From: Algoriphagus sediminis
GTDB taxonomy: Bacteria > Bacteroidota > Bacteroidia > Cytophagales > Cyclobacteriaceae
Direction: 5' to 3'
NCBI RefSeq assembly: GCF_030403435.1
Contig: NZ_JAUEPH010000005.1
Coordinates: 1 to 64,000 of the forward strand
Length of the DNA: 64,000 bases
Below are positions 58,151 through 64,000 of the stretch, one piece after another (the stretch's first letter is position 1; each line of letters begins with the position of its first letter). The notes beneath the pieces are model-generated. The model did not search any database and was not told the DNA's origin. It worked only from the letters and a program-made list of their open reading frames with translations. Position numbers and translations under genes: made by a program.

Positions 58151-59949
58151 TAAATAAAGTCTCCCGCCAAAACATATTCCTGAAGTCCTTCTCGAAGTAC
58201 TTCCCCTCTCAAGTATTTTTCAATCATCAAAGAAGCTGTGCTCGCTGCAGCTCGGCCACCCCAGCCTGCATTCTCCACGTAAACCGCAATAGCAATTTTG
58301 GGATCATCCTTTGGTGCAAATGCGATAAAAACGGAGTGGTCTTCACCATGAGGATTTTGCGCAGTTCCCGTTTTGCCGGCTAATACGATATCATCTATCA
58401 CTGCCCTTGCAGCAGTTCCATAAATAGCCTCAGCCATTGCGTCTTGAATCAAATCAAAATGCTTTGCATCGACGCCGACATTATGTCTTTCTCTGAACTT
58501 GGCTGGAATCTCATCAGGATCACCATTTACAGCTTTTATTAAATGAGGAGTGTAATAATATCCTTTGTTCGCAAAAATCGCTGCTAGGTTCGCCATTTGA
58601 AGTGGAGTCACCTGCAATTCTCCCTGACCTATAGAGAGAGAATAAATTGTGGAATATTTCCATCGACCTTCTCCATAAACTTTGTCATAGTATTGACTAG
58701 AAGGGATGGAACCACCTAGTTCACCGCTCATATCCATACCTAGAGCTGATCCAAGTCCAAACTTTTCCACCTTTTCTTTCCAGGCAGTGAGACCAATCTC
58801 TGTATCCTTGTAAGTATTAGAAGAGACTTCCTGATTAATCATCCTTCTGAAAGCCTGATGGTAATAAGGGTTGCAAGAGTTTCGGATAGCTCCGAAAAGA
58901 TTGACCGGAGAAGGGTGATTATGGCAGGCCACCAAAGACCTATTGCAAGCGAAAGTAGTTTCAGGAAATAGGATTCCTTCCTGCAGGCCGATTAAACTTT
59001 GGACTATTTTAAATATGGATCCTGGTGGATACATGGCCATTATCGGACGATTGAATAATGGTTTTGTGGGTAGGGAGTTCAGTGCTTGGTAATTCTTTCC
59101 GAAATCAGCTCCGGTTAGATCATTTGGATTATAGAAAGGAGCAGAAATCATGGAAAGGATTTCACCAGTTTTAGGCTCAATGGCCACTACAGAACCCGTT
59201 TTCCCCTGCATGAGCATTTCTCCGTATTTCTGAAGATCCATATCGAGCGTAGAAGTAATATTAAGACCCTCCACTGAAGCAGTATCATAAATGCCATCTT
59301 TGAAAGGACCCTTATCGATGCCGCGCACATTGACCATTTTATATTTGGCACCTTTGACTCCTCTCAGAAGGGACTCATAGTACCTTTCCATCCCACTCAG
59401 ACCTACATAGTCGCCTTGTTTATAATAATCCGTAGTGTCTCTTTCCAGTGCTCTTCCACTGATTTCACCGATGTAGCCTAGAGCATGTGATCCAATGGGC
59501 TCAGGGTAAGATCTAACTGAACGAGTCGTGATAAATAAGCCAGGATAGTCGATAAGATAGTCCTGGATTTTGGCGAAATCAGTTGTTGAGATTTGCTTTT
59601 TCAGAATGGAAGGCTTTACCCAAGAATATTTCCTCGCTGCCTCGTAGCGTTCTTCTAATTCTTCTTTTTCTATCTTAAAGATTTCAAGGAATCTGGTCGT
59701 GTCCTCCAAAGCAAATTCTTTCGGGACCACCATGAGATCAAAAATCGGGTTATTGTAAACCAGAAGCTTCCCATTACGATCATAAATCAGACCCCGGTAA
59801 GGATGGTCTACTATTCTCTGAACTGCATTTCTTTCGGCTTTTTTGGTGAAGCTGTCATCCAAAACCTGGATGGAAAAGAGCTTTGCGAGCAAGACAAACC
59901 CAACCAAAAATATTACAATAATTATGATCTGTGGCCTCTTGTCTGTCAT
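58147..59949 (-). CDS. mrdA: Penicillin-binding protein 2 (peptidoglycan transpeptidase)
   Basis: This 600-residue class B PBP has one N-terminal transmembrane helix (about 7-27), a pedestal domain and a transpeptidase domain. The catalytic motif S311-I-F-K314 sits in PPGSIFKIV, the SxN motif is SCN in RNSCNPYY, and KTGTAQ is present. It crosslinks new side-wall peptidoglycan with RodA. Spacing to mreD is zero bases, and to mrdB a 4-base overlap. All active-site residues are present. Confidence 0.96.
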   Translation of the reverse strand: MTDKRPQIIIIVIFLVGFVLLAKLFSIQVLDDSFTKKAERNAVQRIVDHPYRGLIYDRNGKLLVYNNPIFDLMVVPKEFALEDTTRFLEIFKIEKEELEERYEAARKYSWVKPSILKKQISTTDFAKIQDYLIDYPGLFITTRSVRSYPEPIGSHALGYIGEISGRALERDTTDYYKQGDYVGLSGMERYYESLLRGVKGAKYKMVNVRGIDKGPFKDGIYDTASVEGLNITSTLDMDLQKYGEMLMQGKTGSVVAIEPKTGEILSMISAPFYNPNDLTGADFGKNYQALNSLPTKPLFNRPIMAMYPPGSIFKIVQSLIGLQEGILFPETTFACNRSLVACHNHPSPVNLFGAIRNSCNPYYHQAFRRMINQEVSSNTYKDTEIGLTAWKEKVEKFGLGSALGMDMSGELGGSIPSSQYYDKVYGEGRWKYSTIYSLSIGQGELQVTPLQMANLAAIFANKGYYYTPHLIKAVNGDPDEIPAKFRERHNVGVDAKHFDLIQDAMAEAIYGTAARAVIDDIVLAGKTGTAQNPHGEDHSVFIAFAPKDDPKIAIAVYVENAGWGGRAAASTASLMIEKYLRGEVLREGLQEYVLAGDFIY

Positions 59950-60471
59950 TTAGATTACCCTTCTACGTGGGAAGAATAAAAGTTGTACAATTATAGCCAA
60001 AATGAGGGTGAAAATCGAGGAGAAAAAGCTTTTGTTAAGCACATTTAACCAATTTCCTGTTCCCCAAAAATCTAGCGAGAATAAAACCAGGCAAAAGGCA
60101 AAAAGTAAAGGAAAAGCATAGGTTACAAACCAACTTGTACTTTGAGATCGAATGGAAGGAATATCCCCTTCATCATAGCCTCCGGATGGACTAATGATTT
60201 TTAACCAAAAGTTCCTCAAAAAGGCAAGAAAAGTGGCGGCTGCAGCATGCATTCCTATGGTTTCATAAAAAACATCCACACTAATTCCCATCATGAATGC
60301 AATGATCATTAGCGGAATAGAACGAATCGAAACGGGTAAAAGAAGTAAAGCCAATAAGTAGATAAAGCAAAATGCTAATCCAAAAAGGGCTAAGTTCTTC
60401 AGAAAAAGAATCTGTATGGCCAGAAGTAAAAGAAACTGCCCAACTGTGCCGAAAATTGATCTAAAATTCAT
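59950..60471 (-). CDS. mreD: Rod shape-determining protein MreD
   Basis: This 173-residue membrane protein has about five hydrophobic helices and a segment GISVDVFYETIGMHAAAATF, as in Bacteroidetes MreD. It is poorly conserved, so the assignment leans on position: it overlaps mreC by 11 bases and directly abuts mrdA. It helps connect MreB and MreC to the wall-synthesis enzymes at the inner membrane. Confidence 0.88.
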   Translation of the reverse strand: MNFRSIFGTVGQFLLLLAIQILFLKNLALFGLAFCFIYLLALLLLPVSIRSIPLMIIAFMMGISVDVFYETIGMHAAAATFLAFLRNFWLKIISPSGGYDEGDIPSIRSQSTSWFVTYAFPLLFAFCLVLFSLDFWGTGNWLNVLNKSFFSSIFTLILAIIVQLLFFPRRRVI

Positions 60472-61300
60472 TGGGTAATTCTGATTCTGAGTATAAGGAG
60501 TCGAGCTCCTGAATTTGGGTGTTTTCGACCAAGTAAACGTACCCTACCTTACTGAAGTCGGTAGTGAGCTCCAGGTCAATATCAAGGTAGTTAGGGTTAT
60601 CCGAGGATGGACTTACTTCCCTGATCACCCCTATCGGAATTCCTTCGGGAAAAACTGCATTAAATCCAGAGGTGATTACAGAATCTCCGGCCTGAGCGGT
60701 CACGTGCCTAGGAACATATAAAAGCTTGGCTTTTTTGGCATCTTCTCCCATCCACTTTACCGAGCCGAAGACGTCAGATGATTTTATTTTTGAAGAAACC
60801 AATAAATCCGTGTTCAAAAGGGAGATGCCGACAGAAAAATTTTCTGATACCATTTTCAGGCGACCAACTACGCCTTGCTGATTGAAAATACCCATTCCCG
60901 GCTTTAAACCATCCTTTGCTCCTTTATTCAGGGTAACATGGTTTTGCGCGAAGCGCAAAGAATTACTTATCACACGTGCTCCCTTGAATTCAAAAGTTGC
61001 TTCGAATGCGGAGTCCAACTCAATATATGACGAGTCGGCCTGAGCTGAGGTGAAGTTTAATCTCTCCATCAGCTGGGCATTCTCTTCTTGCAAAATGATA
61101 TTGGCATCATCAAGGTCGAAAAATTCCGACACATTTGACTGAGTTTCGAGGACAATGCCTATCAGCTTAGATGAGGAATTAAAGAAAGCTGCTCCCTGTG
61201 GAGAATTGTTCGAAACGATGAGCCAAACGGCGATCGCTTCTAGGAATACAAATAAGATAAATGCTCGGAGGTTATAAAGAAACTGGAGAATTCGTAGCAT
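60461..61300 (-). CDS. mreC: Rod shape-determining protein MreC
   Basis: This 279-residue protein has one N-terminal transmembrane helix (about 12-30), a coiled-coil stretch (about 62-85) and the MreC beta-barrel domains, with KGAKDGLKPGMGIFNQQGVVGRL and TSGFNAVFPEGIPIG. It is a periplasmic scaffold linking MreB filaments to PBP2/RodA. It lies between mreB (6-base gap) and mreD (11-base overlap) in the same operon. Confidence 0.95.
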   Translation of the reverse strand: MLRILQFLYNLRAFILFVFLEAIAVWLIVSNNSPQGAAFFNSSSKLIGIVLETQSNVSEFFDLDDANIILQEENAQLMERLNFTSAQADSSYIELDSAFEATFEFKGARVISNSLRFAQNHVTLNKGAKDGLKPGMGIFNQQGVVGRLKMVSENFSVGISLLNTDLLVSSKIKSSDVFGSVKWMGEDAKKAKLLYVPRHVTAQAGDSVITSGFNAVFPEGIPIGVIREVSPSSDNPNYLDIDLELTTDFSKVGYVYLVENTQIQELDSLYSESELPNEF

Positions 61301-61306
61301 TAAATC

Positions 61307-62335
61307 TTAGCTCATCAATACGGTTCTGAAATTGTGAACATTTTTTAGTGCTGTACCGGTACCACGTACCACAGCTCTAAGTGGATCCTCTGCAATGTGA
61401 ATTGGGAGCTTAGTCTTCTGATGAAGTCTTTTATCCAGACCTTTCAGAAGAGCTCCACCACCTGTCAGGTGAATGCCATTGTCATAAATATCCGCGGACA
61501 GCTCAGGTGGAGCAATTTCCAATGCCTTGAGGACCGCCTCCTCAATCTTCGAAACCGACTTATCCAATGCAAAAGCGATTTCCGAATAGGATACTTTGAT
61601 CACTTTTGGGATTCCCGTCATCAGATCCCGGCCTCTGATTTCGTAATCTTCTGGACCATCTTCCAGTTCAGTAAGGGCAGAACCTATAGCAATTTTCACT
61701 TTCTCAGCGGATCGCTCGCCAATCAAAAGATTGTGCTGACGTCTCATATAATCAAGGATGTCCTTGGTGAAGGTATCACCTGCTACACGAATGGACTGAT
61801 CGGCTACGATTCCTGAAAGTGCGATCAAAGCGATCTCAGTAGTACCACCCCCGATATCCACGATCATGGATCCCATAGGTTTTTCTATGTCGATTCCTAT
61901 ACCTATGGCCGCTGCGATGGGCTCAAAAATCATGTAAACTTCTTTTGCTCCCGCATGCTCAGCAGAGTCTCTAACGGCTCTTTTCTCCACTTCAGTAATC
62001 CCCGAAGGAATACAGATAACCATTCGATGAGACTGCGGGAATAGTCCTTTCTTTTGACCGGGGATCATTTTGATTAAGCCTCGGATCATTTGCTCAGCTG
62101 CGTAGAAGTCAGCAATCACACCGTCTTTTAGCGGCCGTATAGTTTTAATGTTTTCATGCGTTTTTTCATGCATGTTCATTGCTTCTCTTCCCACGGCCAA
62201 AACCCGATTATTTGATTTATCAATCGCGATAATCGAAGGCTCATCTACGACAATTTTATCCTTGTGGATAATTAAGGTATTAGCTGTACCTAAATCTATA
62301 GCGATATCGCTTGAAAAAAAGTCAAATAATCCCAT
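61307..62335 (-). CDS. mreB: Rod shape-determining protein MreB
   Basis: This 342-residue actin-like ATPase has the phosphate-1 motif DLGTANTLI near residue 17, the phosphate-2 motif VDIGGGTTE and the adenosine motif LTGGGALLKGL. It polymerises under the inner membrane and positions the wall-elongation machinery. It is the first gene of the mreBCD-mrdAB operon. The length equals that of MreB from other bacteria. Confidence 0.97.
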   Translation of the reverse strand: MGLFDFFSSDIAIDLGTANTLIIHKDKIVVDEPSIIAIDKSNNRVLAVGREAMNMHEKTHENIKTIRPLKDGVIADFYAAEQMIRGLIKMIPGQKKGLFPQSHRMVICIPSGITEVEKRAVRDSAEHAGAKEVYMIFEPIAAAIGIGIDIEKPMGSMIVDIGGGTTEIALIALSGIVADQSIRVAGDTFTKDILDYMRRQHNLLIGERSAEKVKIAIGSALTELEDGPEDYEIRGRDLMTGIPKVIKVSYSEIAFALDKSVSKIEEAVLKALEIAPPELSADIYDNGIHLTGGGALLKGLDKRLHQKTKLPIHIAEDPLRAVVRGTGTALKNVHNFRTVLMS

Positions 62336-62568
62336 TTTCTATTGGCTGGCTTTACGGTAAAGGACAATGATTTTACTACTCCTGAGTCAGGAAAGCATCT
62401 TTAACTCAGCAAAACTATTATGTTGTGAGCACAATTCTGAACGAATTGGAATCTTTTTACAAACTTAACTTTGCAGTTAATTTTATCTCATAAAAAACTC
62501 ACTTTAACAAGAGCACAAAAAGTATGCTGAAAATGACATCAGGGTAAGATTTACATTTTGCACAGAAA

Positions 62569-62599
62569 TTGTTTTTAGAGTAAAATTATTTTACATTTG
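62569..62599 (+). promoter_or_regulatory. Promoter of rimP-nusA
   Basis: TTG (62569-62571) and TACATTTG (62592-62599) are 20 nt apart, matching the Bacteroidetes promoter form. Transcription would begin near 62606, leaving a leader of about 55 nt before rimP. Confidence 0.6.
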
Positions 62600-62620
62600 T
62601 GCCGTATTTGAAAGTTTCTT

Positions 62621-62644
62621 GAGGGGACACCACGTCCCCTCTTT
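62621..62644 (+). promoter_or_regulatory. Leader hairpin ahead of rimP
   Basis: GAGGGGAC (62621-62628) and GTCCCCTC (62634-62641) form a perfect eight-bp stem with an ACCAC loop, followed by TTT. It sits in the short leader between the promoter and the rimP start codon at 62662. It could be an attenuator or protein-binding site; the T-run is short for a full terminator. Confidence 0.5.
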
Positions 62645-62661
62645 CTGTATTTGACTAGAAA

Positions 62662-63135
62662 ATGCTAAAAGAAAAGCTCATTGATATTGCTCAAAAGCAT
62701 TTGCCGGATGAAAGTCATTATCTGGTAGATGTGCTTATCAGCGAAAAAGCGGGTAAAAAGTTAGTGAGCGTATTGGTAGATGGTGACCAGGGAGTAAATA
62801 TTCAAACATGTGCAGACATGAGTCGGGCTATTTCGGAAGAATTAGAGGCTGAGGACATCATAGAAGATGCATTTGTACTGGAAGTGTCATCGCCAGGAGT
62901 AGATTTTCCTTTGAAAACCTTGAGACAGTATCGTAAAAATTTGAATCGCGATATACTGGTCACTCTGGGAGAAGGAAAAGAAGTGTTAGGTACTTTGCTG
63001 GAAGTGGATGATTCAGGAATTAAGCTGAATGCCAAAGAAAAGGCAAAGGGGAAATCGAAAAAAATAGTAACGAAAGAGGTTGAGATTCCTTTTTCTGAAA
63101 TCATAAAATCAATTGTTCAGATATCGTTTAAATAA
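62662..63135 (+). CDS. rimP: Ribosome maturation factor RimP
   Basis: This 157-residue protein assists 30S subunit maturation. It has the RimP N-terminal alpha/beta domain and the signature LEVSSPGVDFPLK near residue 75, then a C-terminal SH3-like domain (about 90-157). It is translated directly ahead of nusA, with a five-base gap, the standard rimP-nusA order. The intergenic region ahead of it holds a promoter and a leader hairpin. Confidence 0.94.
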   Translation: MLKEKLIDIAQKHLPDESHYLVDVLISEKAGKKLVSVLVDGDQGVNIQTCADMSRAISEELEAEDIIEDAFVLEVSSPGVDFPLKTLRQYRKNLNRDILVTLGEGKEVLGTLLEVDDSGIKLNAKEKAKGKSKKIVTKEVEIPFSEIIKSIVQISFK

Positions 63136-63140
63136 ATCAC

Positions 63141-64000
63141 ATGGATGCTAAAGTCTTAATTGAATCCTTCGCTGAATTTGCGAGATCAAAAAATGTGGAT
63201 CGTCCTACCATGATCCGAATTCTGGAAGATGTATTTAGAGCTATGATCCGAAAAAAGTTCGAATCTGATGAGAACTTCGACGTGACTATCAATGCTGATC
63301 AGGGAGATTTGGAGATATTCCGATATAGAGAAATCGTAGATGACAACTCCGAGGACATTTGGGATTTTGATAAGATAAGTCATTCTGAAGCTATCAAAAT
63401 TGAGCCCGATTTTGAGATTGGTGAAGAGGTTTATGAAAAAATCGAATTAGAAGACTTCGGTAGAAGAGCGGTCCAAATGGCTCGCCAGACTTTGATCCAA
63501 CGGATTAAAGACCTTGAAAAAGATATACTATTCAATAAGTATGAGGAGCAAGTTGGAGAAATAGTAAGCGCAGAAGTTTATCAGATCTTGAGCAGAGAGG
63601 TTTTACTTATTGACCAGGAAGGAAATGAATTGATTTTGCCGAAAGGCGAACAGATTCCAAAGGACCGATTCAGAAAGGGAGATTCAGTGAAGGCAATCGT
63701 ACATCGAGTGGATATGTCGAATGCCAACCCAAGAATCATTTTATCCAGAACTTCTCCAGTTTTTCTTGAGAGGTTATTTGAAAATGAAGTTCCCGAGGTT
63801 TATGATGGGTTGATTACCATTGTGAAAATCGTGAGAGAGCCAGGGGAGAGAGCCAAAGTGGCTGTGGAATCCTATGATGATAGAATTGATCCGGTAGGTG
63901 CCTGTGTGGGTATGAAAGGGTCCAGAATTCATGCTGTAGTAAGAGAGCTTCAGAATGAAAATATCGATGTAATTAACTACACTGAAAATCTGGATTTATA
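63141..64000 (+). CDS. nusA: Transcription factor NusA (5' part; truncated by the window end)
   Basis: The first 286 residues are present, read from ATG 63141. The NusA N-terminal domain (about 1-125, MDAKVLIESFAEFAR and VQMARQTLIQRIKD) is followed by the S1 domain (about 135-200, GEIVSAEVYQI) and the start of the KH region (DPVGACVGMKGSRIHAVV). NusA binds RNA polymerase and modulates pausing and termination. The frame is still open at 64000. It is downstream of rimP and cotranscribed with it. Confidence 0.95.
   Translation, partial: MDAKVLIESFAEFARSKNVDRPTMIRILEDVFRAMIRKKFESDENFDVTINADQGDLEIFRYREIVDDNSEDIWDFDKISHSEAIKIEPDFEIGEEVYEKIELEDFGRRAVQMARQTLIQRIKDLEKDILFNKYEEQVGEIVSAEVYQILSREVLLIDQEGNELILPKGEQIPKDRFRKGDSVKAIVHRVDMSNANPRIILSRTSPVFLERLFENEVPEVYDGLITIVKIVREPGERAKVAVESYDDRIDPVGACVGMKGSRIHAVVRELQNENIDVINYTENLDL

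Larger units (their letters stand above)
62336..62661. other. Divergent intergenic region between mreB and rimP
   Basis: This 326-base region carries leftward and rightward signals. For mreB a minus-strand -7 box TAAGTTTG is at 62460-62467, without a clear -33 box. For rimP a promoter (62569-62599) and a leader hairpin (62621-62641) are present. The rest is AT-rich with no reading frame. Confidence 0.6.

Overview
This window is chromosomal DNA of a Bacteroidetes bacterium, most likely a Cytophagales member near Algoriphagus/Cyclobacteriaceae (an inference from gene content and style). The signs are several -7 promoter boxes of the Bacteroidetes form TAnnTTTG, weak Shine-Dalgarno sequences, type IX secretion (T9SS) cargo with C-terminal sorting domains, an Oar-like TonB-dependent receptor, a DUF4105 (Lnb-type) protein and a Rho factor with a long charged insertion. 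Most of the window is core chromosome. I saw no insertion sequence, prophage or CRISPR array.

Layout. 1-4.9 kb: rRNA pseudouridine synthase RluF, an M23 peptidase, aspS and a YhhN-type membrane protein. 5.1-10.7 kb: an Oar-like outer-membrane receptor and two tandem DUF481 proteins. 10.8-17.1 kb: an alpha/beta hydrolase followed by a complete RND efflux set (adaptor, pump, TolC-like channel). 17.2-23.9 kb: MltF-like lytic transglycosylase, a RidA/GntP pair, a T9SS cargo protein and a DUF4105 protein. 24-28.7 kb: uvrB, an AlbA_2 protein, a PLP-dependent deaminase-like enzyme and rluD. 28.7-29.5 kb: two noncoding tRNA-like genes. 29.5-48.6 kb: a 1460-residue AsmA-like repeat protein, a 4206-residue T9SS surface protein and its 520-residue relative. 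48.8-54.5 kb: rho, recO, porZ, tdk and a 2Fe-2S ferredoxin, all leftward. 54.5-56.9 kb: a conserved hypothetical gene, a Pycsar-type three-helix membrane protein and an HD phosphohydrolase. 56.9-62.3 kb: the leftward rod-shape operon mreB-mreC-mreD-mrdA-mrdB. 62.6-64 kb: rimP and the start of nusA, which runs off the end.

The most unusual feature is the pair of tRNA-like genes at 28855-28982 and 29275-29440. Both have a 7-bp acceptor stem, a Leu-type D arm, a 5-bp anticodon stem with a 7-base loop reading GUC, and a canonical T arm. In place of a normal variable arm they carry 59 and 97 nt insertions with shared sequence boxes and a covarying closing stem. Each copy has its own promoter-like box and its own intrinsic terminator. 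I do not recognise this RNA. Second in interest are the split Pycsar-TM/HD gene pair, which has no cyclase beside it, and the two very large repeat proteins.

The genes fall into several working groups. T9SS cargo proteins (20436-22757, 33911-46531, 47043-48605) sit in the same window as porZ, which encodes part of the T9SS cell-surface attachment machinery. The cell-wall genes (mre/mrd, mltF, the M23 peptidase) support growth as a rod. The translation and RNA genes (aspS, rluF, rluD, rimP, nusA, rho) are ordinary housekeeping genes.
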